NCBI RefSeq assembly: GCF_042654245.1 | Contig: NZ_JBHSGI010000002.1 | Span: 124,001 to 188,000, forward strand | Reading direction: 5' to 3' | DNA length: 64,000 nt | DNA from: Seohaeicola_A nanhaiensis | Lineage (GTDB): Bacteria; Pseudomonadota; Alphaproteobacteria; Rhodobacterales; Rhodobacteraceae | Shown: positions 26,157 through 35,221 of the stretch, piece by piece | Layout of the letters: each line of letters begins with the position of its first letter | Numbering within the stretch: the stretch's first letter is position 1 | Position numbers and translations under genes: made by a program | Notes under the pieces: generated by a model | What the model saw: only the letters and a program-made list of their open reading frames with translations | Told to the model about the DNA's origin: nothing | Databases searched by the model: none

Positions 26157-27650
26157 ATGAAGCCATTGGCAAAGGTAACACCGAACACCTGGGAATTCCT
26201 GCGCGACCCGATGATCGCGCCGACCGGATTCCGCGAATACGACGCGCGCTGGAAATATCCGGGCGAGATCAACCTGCCCGGCGTAACAGCCCTCGGCCTC
26301 GGCCTCGGCACGCAGATGATGCGCCGCGGCATCCGGCCCGATATCGCCGTCGGCAACGACTATCGCGACTATTCCCTCGCGATCAAGAACGCCCTGATCC
26401 TCGGCCTGATGCGCGCCGGGATCAACGTGCACGACATCGGCCCGGCCCTGTCGCCGATGGCCTATTTCAGCCAGTTCCACCTGGATGTTCCGGCGGTTGC
26501 CATGGTCACCGCCAGCCACAACCCGAACGGCTGGACGGGCGTGAAGATGGGCTTTGACCGCCCGCTGACCCATGGTCCGGACGAGATGGCAGAGCTGCGC
26601 GACATCGTGCTGAACGGCGAAGGCGAGGACCGGTCCGGCGGGTCCTATCGCTTTGTCGAGGGCGTGAAGGAAGCCTATCTCGACGATCTGGTCGGCGACT
26701 TCCGCATGTCGCGTCCGCTCAAGGTGGTCTGCGCCACCGGCAATGGCACCGCTTCGGCCTTTGCCCCGGAATTGTTCCGCCGCCTCGGGGTCGAAGTGGT
26801 CGAGAGCCACAACACGCTTGACTACACCTTCCCGCATTACAACCCGAACCCCGAAGCGATGGAGATGCTCCACGACATGGCCGATACGGTCAAAGCCTCG
26901 GGCGCCGACTTCGCGCTGGGCTTCGACGGCGACGGCGACCGCTGCGGTGTGGTCGATGACGAGGGCGAGGAAATCTTCGCCGACAAGGTCGGTGTCATAA
27001 TGGCCCGCGATCTGGCCAAGCTCTACCCCGGTTCGACCTTCGTGGCGGACGTGAAATCGACCGGCCTCTTCGCGTCGGACCCCGAGCTGCAGAAGTATGG
27101 CGTCAAGGCCGATTACTGGAAGACCGGCCATTCCCACATGAAGCGTCGCGTCAAGGAAATCGGCGCGCTGGCCGGATTCGAAAAATCGGGCCACTACTTC
27201 CTCGCGGAACCCATCGGGCGCGGCTACGACTGCGGGATGCGCGTGGCGGTCGAAATCTGCAAGCTGATGGACCGCAACCCGACCATGAAGATGAGCGATC
27301 TTCGCAAGGCCCTGCCGAAAACCTGGTCGACCCCCACCATGTCGCCCTATGCGGCGGACACCGAGAAATACGACATCCTCGAACGGCTCGTCGGCAAGCT
27401 GGTCGCCAAGGCGGAGGCCGGCGACACCTTCGCCGGCCGCGCCATCAAGGAGGTTGTGACGGTCAACGGTGCCCGCGTCATTCTCGACAACGGGTCCTGG
27501 GGCCTCGTGCGCGCCTCCTCCAACACCCCGAACCTCGTCGTTGTCTGCGAAAGCAGCGAGAGCGAGGCCGAGATGAAAGCGATCTTCGCCGATATCGACA
27601 AGGTGATCCGCACCGAACCGGGCGTCGGCGACTACGATCAGACGATCTGA
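26157..27650 (+). CDS. Phosphomannomutase/phosphoglucomutase, 497 aa
   Basis: An alpha-D-phosphohexomutase interconverting hexose 1- and 6-phosphates for sugar-nucleotide and polysaccharide synthesis. The phosphoserine loop TASHNPNGWTGVK (about residue 118), the metal loop FDGDGDRCG (about residue 258) and the sugar-specificity segment GFEKSGHYF are clear. The ATG at 26157 lies 25 bases after kdsA, with GACGATG and no strong Shine-Dalgarno. As the fourth gene of the capsule operon it probably supplies mannose-1-P or glucose-1-P. Confidence 0.92.
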   Translation: MKPLAKVTPNTWEFLRDPMIAPTGFREYDARWKYPGEINLPGVTALGLGLGTQMMRRGIRPDIAVGNDYRDYSLAIKNALILGLMRAGINVHDIGPALSPMAYFSQFHLDVPAVAMVTASHNPNGWTGVKMGFDRPLTHGPDEMAELRDIVLNGEGEDRSGGSYRFVEGVKEAYLDDLVGDFRMSRPLKVVCATGNGTASAFAPELFRRLGVEVVESHNTLDYTFPHYNPNPEAMEMLHDMADTVKASGADFALGFDGDGDRCGVVDDEGEEIFADKVGVIMARDLAKLYPGSTFVADVKSTGLFASDPELQKYGVKADYWKTGHSHMKRRVKEIGALAGFEKSGHYFLAEPIGRGYDCGMRVAVEICKLMDRNPTMKMSDLRKALPKTWSTPTMSPYAADTEKYDILERLVGKLVAKAEAGDTFAGRAIKEVVTVNGARVILDNGSWGLVRASSNTPNLVVVCESSESEAEMKAIFADIDKVIRTEPGVGDYDQTI

Positions 27651-27660
27651 GCCGCCGCGC

Positions 27661-29592
27661 CTAGTTCTTGTTCAGCAATTTGAGGAGGCCTTTCTTGGCC
27701 TCCTCCTGCAGCTTCGATTTCAGCGCATCCTCGGCCTGCTGGCGATCCTCCACCGGTACGCCCAGCCGCTCAGACAGCTTCTGCTTCGCCTTTTCCTTCG
27801 CCTCCTGCTCCAGAACGTCCAGCCGCGCGTCGGCCTTGGCCTTCAGCACGCCCTCCAGATCCGGCTTGATGCGCGGATGCGCCCAGGGGCCGGTGATCAG
27901 GATCGGCACCGAAAGCCCCTCACCGCCCCGCGCGCGCAGGGCGGTGGGTGTAAACAGATAATCGATGTCCCTTGCTCCGATCCCGATCCGGCCCTTTCCA
28001 TCGGCGCGATAGTTCTTGAGGCTTAGAACCAGATCGTCATTGGTCAGATTGCCGCCCGTCATCGTATAGCTCGCCGCTAGGCTGTCGAACACCGTCGTCC
28101 CGCCGCTGCCCTGTCCCGAGGTCATCAGCGCATTGAGGTCGACGCCGGCGATCACCCCCTGCCCCATGCGCAGCCCGCCCTGCCCTGAAAGCGAGCGCAT
28201 GATCTGATCCTCGCTGTTGCCCACGCCCAGGAATTCGACCGTCGCGTCGGCCTTGCCCGAAAACCGCTCGATATCCGCCAGATCCTTCAGCGCCTGCGCC
28301 ATCTCGATCCCGCTGGCGTTCAGTTTGCCCCCGACCGACAGCCCGTTGCGGTTGTTCGCCACGAACTGCCCCGTCAGTGCGCCGCCAAACCCGTCCAGCC
28401 GGGCAATATCCGCCACCGCGCGCGCACGGTCGATGCTCAGCCGCAGCTGCGCCGCCCCGAACTGCGTCACGGGTGTGCGAATACTTTCGGCCGTCAGGTC
28501 GATGGTGCCGTCGAAGAGGGCGAGAGCCGAGGCATCGATGGGCGCAGTCGACCAGCCCTCGGTCGTTGGCGCGCTGCCAGCCCCTGCCGTCGCCGCTGCG
28601 CTCAGCTTCGTCAGGTCCAGCGCCCCTGCGTTCAGCCGTGCCACGATCCGCGGCTTCGCCGCCAGCTCCAGATCCGCCGCACCGGTCAGATGGTTCTGGT
28701 CCAGCGTCAGCGCCAGCTGGCGCAGCGCCAGGCGCCCGTCCGCGGTATAGGTCATGTCCGTAGCGGCGTTGATCGTACGCCCCGCGCCCTCGGGAATGCT
28801 CACCCGACCGAGACCCGCTGCCGCCAGCATCCGCGCGCTGTCGCTGGCCTTCAGGGCCAGCTTCCCCGCCGCCGCGCCATCCGTGCTGGCCCGGCCCTCG
28901 AAGGCGATGTTGCCTCCCGGCGCGTGAATCTGCGCCGAAACCGGCGTGACCTCTCCCGCGAGGAAGCTCTGGAAGTTGCCAATCGTTCCCTCGACCTCGA
29001 TCCGCTCGCCGGCCGGGGCCAGCGCCAGCGCGATATCCGCCGCCCCGGCCGCATCGGGCCAGTCGAGCGTCAGGTCGACCCCGTCCACCACCACCGGCGC
29101 CGAACCGCCGTCGATCCACTCCAGCCGCGCGCCGGACAGGGCCAGCCGCTCAAGCGTCGCCTGCCGCGCCGCCGCCGCTCCTTCGCGGGGCGCCGCGGCG
29201 GTCCCGGACGGCGCGATTTCCCAGTTACCCCGACCGTCCTGCGCCCGGCGCAGCCGCAGCAGCGGCCTTTCCGCGACAACTTCGGTGACACGGATGTTGC
29301 CCGCCAGCAGCGCGGGCGCGGACACTCCCACCGAAAGGCTCTCGGCTGAAAACATCGGCTCCGTCCCGGCCCAGTCGGCATTGGCGACACTTAGCGGACC
29401 GGTACGCACGCCCACAACCGGCCAGAGCGTGAAACGAACGTCGCCGCCGATGCTGACCGCGCGTCCCGTCTGAACGCGAATTTGTTCCGCCGCCAGCTGA
29501 GCGATCTTCTCACCCGGCAGCAGGAACAGCCCGACGACCAACAGCACAAGGCTCACCACCAGGGCACCGATGATCCTGACAATCCAACGCAT
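27661..29592 (-). CDS. AsmA-family protein, 643 aa
   Basis: An inner-membrane-anchored periplasmic bridge-like protein of the AsmA family, implicated in outer-membrane lipid homeostasis. One N-terminal membrane helix (IIGALVVSLVLLVVGLFLL) is followed by the AsmA N-domain (RAVSIGGDVRFTLWPVVGVRTGPLSVAN) and the C-terminal AsmA_2 region (GQGGLRMGQGVIAGVDLNALM). The last ~60 residues are Lys/Glu-rich and helical. It converges on the phosphomannomutase, 10 bases apart. Confidence 0.9.
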   Translation of the reverse strand: MRWIVRIIGALVVSLVLLVVGLFLLPGEKIAQLAAEQIRVQTGRAVSIGGDVRFTLWPVVGVRTGPLSVANADWAGTEPMFSAESLSVGVSAPALLAGNIRVTEVVAERPLLRLRRAQDGRGNWEIAPSGTAAAPREGAAAARQATLERLALSGARLEWIDGGSAPVVVDGVDLTLDWPDAAGAADIALALAPAGERIEVEGTIGNFQSFLAGEVTPVSAQIHAPGGNIAFEGRASTDGAAAGKLALKASDSARMLAAAGLGRVSIPEGAGRTINAATDMTYTADGRLALRQLALTLDQNHLTGAADLELAAKPRIVARLNAGALDLTKLSAAATAGAGSAPTTEGWSTAPIDASALALFDGTIDLTAESIRTPVTQFGAAQLRLSIDRARAVADIARLDGFGGALTGQFVANNRNGLSVGGKLNASGIEMAQALKDLADIERFSGKADATVEFLGVGNSEDQIMRSLSGQGGLRMGQGVIAGVDLNALMTSGQGSGGTTVFDSLAASYTMTGGNLTNDDLVLSLKNYRADGKGRIGIGARDIDYLFTPTALRARGGEGLSVPILITGPWAHPRIKPDLEGVLKAKADARLDVLEQEAKEKAKQKLSERLGVPVEDRQQAEDALKSKLQEEAKKGLLKLLNKN

Positions 29593-29737
29593 GGGCTGCT
29601 CCGCCTCGTTTTGGACGGAATGATACCCCCGCAGGCGGATTTTCGCAAAGCCCGAGTTCTTCGGTCATGGGCCCCACAGCTCCGCCACCCGCGCATTCCC
29701 TTTGCGTGCGCCCCGGCGCCGGTGTAGGGGAGCGCGC

Positions 29738-31126
29738 ATGAGCACCAACCCGCCCGACCTGCGCCCCGACCTGGCCCCCCGGGCCCGCCTCGGTGATGTC
29801 CCCCGCCCCGGCCAGCCGACCATCGGCATGGTCTCGCTCGGCTGTCCCAAGGCGCTGGTCGACAGCGAACGCATCCTCACCCGGCTGAGGGCCGAGGGAT
29901 ATGGCATTTCTCCCGACTATGCCGGTGCGGATGCCGTCATTGTCAACACCTGCGGTTTTCTCGACAGCGCCAAGGCGGAAAGCCTCGAGGCCATCGGCGA
30001 GGCGCTCAAAGAGAACGGGCGCGTCATCGTGACCGGCTGCCTCGGCGCGGAACCCGACTATATCACCGGCGCGCATCCCAAGGTGCTGGCCGTGACCGGT
30101 CCGCACCAGTACGAACAGGTGCTGGATGCCGTCCACACCGCCGTGCCGCCCGACCCCGATCCCTTCATCGACCTGCTGCCCGCCGCGGGTATCCGTCTCA
30201 CCCCCCGGCATTTCAGCTACCTGAAGATCTCCGAGGGCTGCAACCACAAGTGCAAGTTCTGCATCATCCCCGACATGCGCGGAAGGCTGGTGTCCCGTCC
30301 CGCCAACGCCGTGCTGCGCGAGGCGGAGAAACTTGTGGATAACGGCGTGCGCGAGCTGCTGGTCATCTCACAGGATACAAGTGCTTACGGGCTGGACCTC
30401 AGGCATGGGACGAGCCTGTGGAAAGATGCCGACGTGCGCGCCCATATCACCGATCTCACACGCGAACTGGGCCGGCTCGGCGCCTGGGTGCGGCTGCACT
30501 ACGTCTATCCCTACCCGCACGTCCGCGACCTGATCCCGCTGATGGCCGATCCCGAAAACGGCGTCCTGCCCTATCTCGACATCCCCTTCCAGCACGCTCA
30601 CCCGGACGTGCTGAAACGCATGGCGCGCCCAGCTGCCGCGGCGAAGACGCTGGACGAGATCGCCGCCTGGCGCGCGGCCTGCCCCGACATCACCCTGCGC
30701 TCGACCTTCATCGTCGGCTATCCCGGCGAAACCGAATCCGAATTCCAGACGCTGCTCGACTGGCTCGACGAGGCCCAGCTCGACCGGGTCGGATGCTTCA
30801 AATACGAAAACGTGGCCGGCGCGCGTTCCAACGCCCTGCCCGACCACGTGCCCGAAGAGGTCAAGCAGGACCGCTGGGACCGCTTCATGGAAAAATCCCA
30901 GGCCATCTCCGAGGCCAAGCTGGCCGCAAAGGTCGGCCGGACGCTCCAGGTCATCGTGGACGAGGTGGACGAAGATGCCGCCACCTGCCGCACCTGGGCC
31001 GACGCGCCGGAAATCGACGGCAATCTCTTCATCGACGAGGGCTTCGAATCGCTCAAGGCCGGCGATGTGGTCACCGTGACGGTGGACGAGGCCGGGGAAT
31101 ACGACCTCTGGGGCCGTCTGGCCTAG
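29738..31126 (+). CDS. rimO: Ribosomal protein S12 methylthiotransferase RimO, 462 aa
   Basis: A radical-SAM enzyme that methylthiolates Asp-88/89 of ribosomal protein S12. The N-terminal UPF0004 domain supplies cluster Cys in VSLGCPKALVDSE, VNTCGFLDSAK and TGCLGAEP. The radical-SAM motif is CNHKCKFC (about residues 168-175), and a C-terminal TRAM domain follows (VIVDEVDEDAATC through GDVVTVTV). The ATG at 29738 gives the standard length. Its TAG stop shares bases with the stop of the convergent gene. Confidence 0.95.
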   Translation: MSTNPPDLRPDLAPRARLGDVPRPGQPTIGMVSLGCPKALVDSERILTRLRAEGYGISPDYAGADAVIVNTCGFLDSAKAESLEAIGEALKENGRVIVTGCLGAEPDYITGAHPKVLAVTGPHQYEQVLDAVHTAVPPDPDPFIDLLPAAGIRLTPRHFSYLKISEGCNHKCKFCIIPDMRGRLVSRPANAVLREAEKLVDNGVRELLVISQDTSAYGLDLRHGTSLWKDADVRAHITDLTRELGRLGAWVRLHYVYPYPHVRDLIPLMADPENGVLPYLDIPFQHAHPDVLKRMARPAAAAKTLDEIAAWRAACPDITLRSTFIVGYPGETESEFQTLLDWLDEAQLDRVGCFKYENVAGARSNALPDHVPEEVKQDRWDRFMEKSQAISEAKLAAKVGRTLQVIVDEVDEDAATCRTWADAPEIDGNLFIDEGFESLKAGDVVTVTVDEAGEYDLWGRLA

Positions 31127-31689
31127 CGCCCGAAGGCTGAATTCGGCGTCCAGCTCCGCTTGCCGTCGGCCGGTCCCCACTTCATGTTCAGACAGGCAGT
31201 GCCCTGCTTCTGGAAGTAGAGAATGTCGACCGGATACCACCCCGCCACCGGCACCTCCACCGGCACCACCGTTGTGCCCTCACAGGCCTGAATGCCGTCG
31301 TAGAACCCGACCTGCTGGCCGCCGATCCGGGCGTCGATCCCGTCGTTCACCACGAATTCGATATCGTAGGCGCCCGGCGCGTCGAACCGGACAAAGCCGG
31401 TGATTCGCGCCGCGACATTCATCGCCTGCCGCGAGGTGAGCGTCACCTCGCCCTCGGTCGTGTCCGCGTAATCCAGCCCGCGCAACGGCTTGCCGTCGCG
31501 CACCGCGCCGCGCAGCGCAGTGGCGGCTTCGGCCAGAGAATGGATCTTCTGCTCGGGATAGGCATAAGCGACCGAAAGCCCCGGTCCGGGCGCGGCCGGC
31601 TGCGGTTCGGCCGGTTTCAGTTTGACCGGCCCGGCCAGCGCCGGACCGCAGAGCAGAAGGGAAAGAACGGCGGCGGCAACATGGCGCAT
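31123..31689 (-). CDS. Secreted PA14-like domain protein, 188 aa
   Basis: A signal peptide (RHVAAAVLSLLLCGPALA) precedes a Pro-rich linker and a beta-sandwich domain: AARITGFVRFDAPGAYDIEFVVNDGIDARIGGQQVG and AGWYPVDILYFQKQGTACLNMKWGP. This is the pattern of PA14-type carbohydrate-binding domains. A periplasmic or extracellular glycan-binding role is inferred. The ATG at 31689 is preferred over a TTG six codons upstream because the signal peptide then starts correctly. Confidence 0.7.
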   Translation of the reverse strand: MRHVAAAVLSLLLCGPALAGPVKLKPAEPQPAAPGPGLSVAYAYPEQKIHSLAEAATALRGAVRDGKPLRGLDYADTTEGEVTLTSRQAMNVAARITGFVRFDAPGAYDIEFVVNDGIDARIGGQQVGFYDGIQACEGTTVVPVEVPVAGWYPVDILYFQKQGTACLNMKWGPADGKRSWTPNSAFGR

Positions 31690-31746
31690 GGGAAACACCT
31701 TGGGCAACGGAACTGCCCGCCAGCTAGAGGCCGCAACGCGAACCTG

Positions 31747-32007
31747 TCAAGCGCCCCGATCGGCCAGCCGGGTCATCAGTTCCCGGTTGCGGCAATATCC
31801 CGGAGTCGCCGTCAGCTTCGGCTTATCAGCCAGCATATGCGCGCAGTGCTCGGGGTTGGTGCAGCCGACGCACCGCAGCACCGCGTCGGAAATCTCGTCC
31901 ATGTCCAGCTCGCCCCGCAGCGCGGCTTCTTCCAGATCGATGCCCAGCGCTCCGGCCATCGAATCGACCAGGATCGCGTGGCGGCGAAGATCAACAGTAT
32001 CCGTCAT
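31747..32007 (-). CDS. DUF6455 family protein, 86 aa
   Basis: A small Cys-containing protein with AVLRCVGCTNPEHCAHML and a final YCRN, the four-Cys pattern of DUF6455, common in Rhodobacterales and probably metal-binding. The ATG at 32007 has a GGGAGGGG Shine-Dalgarno upstream; a start seven codons earlier is not supported. Function is unknown. Confidence 0.8.
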   Translation of the reverse strand: MTDTVDLRRHAILVDSMAGALGIDLEEAALRGELDMDEISDAVLRCVGCTNPEHCAHMLADKPKLTATPGYCRNRELMTRLADRGA

Positions 32008-32087
32008 GGCACCTGCCCCTCCCGTCATCGGCTTACGGTGCCATACTGACGGAAACGCCCCCGCGGTCGTTGATGCAGATCAACCGC

Positions 32088-32819
32088 TCAGTTCAGGCCC
32101 AGCGTGGCACTGGTGCGACGGACGGTTGCGATCCGGTCGCCATTCGGCGGGTGGGTGCCAAGAAACCGGTTCCCCGGATCGGGAATGCGGGAAAAGAACC
32201 CAGCCCCGACCAGCGGATCGAACCCTGCGCGCCAGGCGATGATCGTGCCCAGCTCGTCGGCCTCCAGCTCGAAATCCTTGGAATAGGTGCGCGCGCCCAC
32301 CACCGCGCCCAGCTTCTGCGCGGTTTCCACCTCGGTCGTCCCAAGCCCGTTCAGCGAGGCCAGTCCGCCAAAGACCACCGCCGCCGTCTCGGCGTTGCGG
32401 CGCTGACGCGTCAGGTGATCGCGGATATGGTGCGCGGCCTCGTGGCTCATCACAAAGGCCAGCTCGTCGGCATTGCCCGCGTCGCGGATCAGCGCCTGGG
32501 TGAAGGTGATCACGGGCCGGCCCGCCCCATCAATGCTCTGATAGGCATTCGACGGAAGCGCGGAATCGCTGGCGACGACAATCTGGAAATCGCAGCGCCG
32601 GCCGGGCGTGCGCCGGCGGCATTCCGATTCGGCCACCGGCTCGACCGCTGCCACCACGCGATTGAAGGTGGCCATCGCCTCATCGGGCGACATGCGGGCG
32701 CCTGGCGCCAGGAACACGGGCGACGCCGTCGTCGCGGGCGGTTGCGGAACGTCACAGGCGGCCGTCATCAGCAGGGCGCAGGCAGCCAGGGCGGCCGAGA
32801 GATGTCGCATCACAGTCAT
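32088..32819 (-). CDS. M48-family metalloprotease, putative lipoprotein, 243 aa
   Basis: A zinc peptidase of the periplasm. HEAAHH (about residues 125-130) is the HExxH zinc motif, and FELEADELG supplies the third ligand Glu. The N-terminus ALAACALLMTAAC ends in a lipobox-like Cys near residue 22, so it is probably an outer-membrane lipoprotein, similar in size to short LoiP/BepA-type peptidases without the TPR part. It likely acts in envelope protein quality control. Confidence 0.9.
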   Translation of the reverse strand: MTVMRHLSAALAACALLMTAACDVPQPPATTASPVFLAPGARMSPDEAMATFNRVVAAVEPVAESECRRRTPGRRCDFQIVVASDSALPSNAYQSIDGAGRPVITFTQALIRDAGNADELAFVMSHEAAHHIRDHLTRQRRNAETAAVVFGGLASLNGLGTTEVETAQKLGAVVGARTYSKDFELEADELGTIIAWRAGFDPLVGAGFFSRIPDPGNRFLGTHPPNGDRIATVRRTSATLGLN

Positions 32820-32902
32820 GCACCCTGTCTAGCACAGGATTTGCGCGCTTCCAGAGGGTCAAGTTGCTTGCATAAACACCTCCACGCGATCACTCTGCCC
32901 CC

Positions 32903-33145
32903 ATGTTCACCATCGAGCACGATTTCGACGCCACCGTGATCACCCTTGTCGACGAGGGATCGTCCCCACTGCAGGAAGACGTGGTCATTCAAAGCTTTGC
33001 CGAATGCATCACGGTCGAGCAATTCGACCCGCGCACCAATCAGGTCATGCGGATCACCCTGTCGCCCGAACAGGCGCGCGATCTCGGAGCGGCGCTCAAC
33101 CTGCCCGAGGGCGTCTACCGGCTGGCGCCCGCGCCGTCCAAATAG
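32903..33145 (+). CDS. Conserved hypothetical protein, 80 aa
   Basis: No family was recognised. The product FTIEHDFDATVITLVDEG, FAECITVEQFDPRTNQVMRITLSPEQARDLGAALNLPEGVYRL reads as a compact alpha-beta protein with natural composition and codon use. It overlaps the convergent DUF167 gene by 31 bases. A real gene is likely because of composition and a clean start 83 bases from the divergent M48 gene. Confidence 0.6.
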   Translation: MFTIEHDFDATVITLVDEGSSPLQEDVVIQSFAECITVEQFDPRTNQVMRITLSPEQARDLGAALNLPEGVYRLAPAPSK

Positions 33146-33402
33146 ACGAAGACCTTGTTGCGCGCGGTCTGGCCGCGCACCAGCGTCAGATGCGACGGGG
33201 CCACGCCCATCGCCGCCGCCAGCAGGGCCTGCACCGCCGCATTGGCCTTGCCGTCCTCCGGCGGCACGGTGACATAGGCGCGCAAGCCCCCGCTCTCCTC
33301 GACCAGACGCGCCCGCGCCGCGCGCGGCGTGGCCTTCACGGCGATCTCGGCACCGGGCACGGCAAGGCGGGTCAGGTCAGGAATGTCGCGCGGTTTGGCC
33401 AT
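33115..33402 (-). CDS. DUF167 (YggU-type) protein, 95 aa
   Basis: EIAVKATPRAARARLVEES, LRAYVTVPPEDGKANAAVQALLAAAMGV and LTLVRGQTARNKVFVYL are the successive conserved blocks of the DUF167 family. The ATG at 33402 gives the normal short length. Function is unknown. Confidence 0.88.
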   Translation of the reverse strand: MAKPRDIPDLTRLAVPGAEIAVKATPRAARARLVEESGGLRAYVTVPPEDGKANAAVQALLAAAMGVAPSHLTLVRGQTARNKVFVYLDGAGASR

Positions 33403-33578
33403 GTCGGCACTTTGCCCCGCAGGCAGGGCGCGCGCCATGGGCTTTTGCAGGGGATCGCCGTGAAAGTCGCGCCGTCCCTTTGCACATACCGGGTTCGCGC
33501 ACAACCGGGCGCGCCGCATCGGCTTGACACAGGCGCCCGCCCACCCGACATGAGACTGGCAATTTACAGGACCAAGAC

Positions 33579-34157
33579 ATGCCCCAGCCGAACCCTGCCG
33601 CCCTCGACTTTCTGCTGACCCGCCGGTCGCGCCCCGCCAAGACGCTTGTATTGCCGGTCCCTGATCGCGCCGAAGTGGAAATGCTGCTGACCGCTGCGGC
33701 GCGCGTGCCCGATCATGGCAAGCTGGAACCCTGGCGGTTCATCGTGATCCAGGGCGCAGCGATGGCCCGCCTCGCCGATCTGGCCGAGGCGCGGGGAGCC
33801 GAGCTTGGCAAGTCGCCCGAAGACATCGGCAAGGGCCGCAGCCAGTACGATCAGGGCCATCTCGCCGTCGTGGTGGTGGAAAAGCCGGTCGCCTCCGAGA
33901 AAATCCCGCCGCTGGAACAGACCTATTCCGCCGGCGCGGTCTGCCTGTCGCTGGTCAATGCCGCGCTCGCCTCCGGCTGGGGCGCCTGCTGGCTCAGCGG
34001 CTGGCCCGCTCATGACGCTGCATTCTGCGAACGGGGCTTCGGCCTGGCGCCGGGCGAACGGGTCGCGGGGATCGTGCATATCGGTACCGAAGGGTCTGTC
34101 CCACCCGAGCGCCCTCGCCCGGACATCTCGGCCCTGACGCGCTGGGTGGCCGAGTGA
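33579..34157 (+). CDS. Nitroreductase-family protein (YdjA-like), 192 aa
   Basis: An FMN-dependent oxidoreductase of the nitroreductase fold. LLTRRSRPAKTL is the N-terminal FMN-binding Arg region, AARVPDHGKLEPWRFIVI resembles YdjA, and SAGAVCLSLVNAALASGWGACWLSGW is the central dimer helix. It uses NAD(P)H to reduce small substrates; the physiological substrate is unknown. Its stop overlaps the GTG start of the next gene (GTGA). Confidence 0.88.
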   Translation: MPQPNPAALDFLLTRRSRPAKTLVLPVPDRAEVEMLLTAAARVPDHGKLEPWRFIVIQGAAMARLADLAEARGAELGKSPEDIGKGRSQYDQGHLAVVVVEKPVASEKIPPLEQTYSAGAVCLSLVNAALASGWGACWLSGWPAHDAAFCERGFGLAPGERVAGIVHIGTEGSVPPERPRPDISALTRWVAE

Positions 34158-34864
34158 TCCTGCGTTCGTTTCTGCTGGCACTCGGCCAGATCGGCGATCC
34201 CAAATTCCGAAAGGTGCTGGCACTCGGCGTGCTGCTCAGCTTCGCGCTGCTGGTCGCCGCCTATGCCCTGTTGCTCTGGGGCATCCAGGCCATGACCGGC
34301 GAAACCGTGTCGATCCCGTTGATCGGCGAAGTGCGCTGGCTCGACGATCTGCTCGGCTTTGCCTCCTTCATCTTCATGATGGTGCTCAGCTTCTTCCTGA
34401 TGGTTCCGGTCGCATCAGCCATCACGTCGATGTTCCTCGACGACGTGGCCCAGGCGGTCGAGGAGGAACACTACCCCCTTCTGCCGCCCGCCCCGAAGGT
34501 CCCTTTCGGCGACGCCCTGCGCGACACCATCAACTATCTCGGCGTTCTGATCGGCGCCAATGCAATCGCCTTCGTCATCGCAGCCGTCGCCTTTCTTGCC
34601 TTTCCCCCGGCCTGGCCGCTGATCTTCTACGGCCTCAACGGCTTCCTGCTCGGGCGCGAATACTTCACCCTTGCCGCCATGCGCCGGATCGGCCGCGAGC
34701 GCGCCATCGCCCTGCGCCAGCGGCATCGCGGCACCATATGGCTGGCCGGCGTCCTGATGGCCCTGCCGCTGTCGATCCCGCTGGTCGGCCTGGTGATCCC
34801 GATCCTCGGCGCGGCGACCTTCACCCACATCTTCCACGCCCTGAACGACACGCGCCGTGGCTGA
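34154..34864 (+). CDS. EI24-domain (CysZ-like) membrane protein, 236 aa
   Basis: Four to six membrane segments with the EI24/CysZ layout: VLALGVLLSFALLVAAYALLLWG, FIFMMVLSFFLMVPVASAITSMFLDDVAQAVE, IGANAIAFVIAAVAFLAFP and a final pair from WLAGVLMALPLSIPL. YGLNGFLLGREYFTLAAMRR is characteristic. CysZ members transport sulfate; here the assignment is only to the superfamily. It is coupled to the nitroreductase by a GTGA overlap. Confidence 0.8.
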   Translation: MILRSFLLALGQIGDPKFRKVLALGVLLSFALLVAAYALLLWGIQAMTGETVSIPLIGEVRWLDDLLGFASFIFMMVLSFFLMVPVASAITSMFLDDVAQAVEEEHYPLLPPAPKVPFGDALRDTINYLGVLIGANAIAFVIAAVAFLAFPPAWPLIFYGLNGFLLGREYFTLAAMRRIGRERAIALRQRHRGTIWLAGVLMALPLSIPLVGLVIPILGAATFTHIFHALNDTRRG

Positions 34865-34867
34865 ACC

Positions 34868-35221
34868 TCAGCCCTCCGACACCACCTCGAAGCCCCCGAA
34901 AATCATCCGCTTGCCGTCAAAGGGCGCCGGCTGCATCATCTCGGCCAGCTTCGGGTCGGCCTCGAAAGCCGCCCAGCCGGCATCCCGCACCGCCTTGGAC
35001 GGCCAGAGCATCCAGGAAAAGCATACCGTCTCGTCGGGTCCGCATTTCACCGCCATCGGAAACGAGGTCAGCTTGCCCTCCGGCACCGTCTCGCCCCAGC
35101 AATCGACCACCTGAAGCGCGCCCAGCTTGCGGAAAAGCGGCGTCAGCTTCTTCGAAAAGGCGATGAACTCGTCCTTCCTGTCATTCGCGACCGCCGTCAC
35201 CACGCCATCGACATAAGTCAT
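34868..35221 (-). CDS. DUF1428 family protein, 117 aa
   Basis: YVDGVVTAVANDRKDEFIAFSKKLTPLFRKLGAL, VDCWGETVPEGKLTSFP and DETVCFSWMLWPSKAVRDAGW match the DUF1428 ferredoxin-like fold. The start overlaps the preceding VOC gene stop (ATGA), so it is third in a three-gene operon divergent from a MarR regulator. Function is unknown. Confidence 0.88.
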   Translation of the reverse strand: MTYVDGVVTAVANDRKDEFIAFSKKLTPLFRKLGALQVVDCWGETVPEGKLTSFPMAVKCGPDETVCFSWMLWPSKAVRDAGWAAFEADPKLAEMMQPAPFDGKRMIFGGFEVVSEG

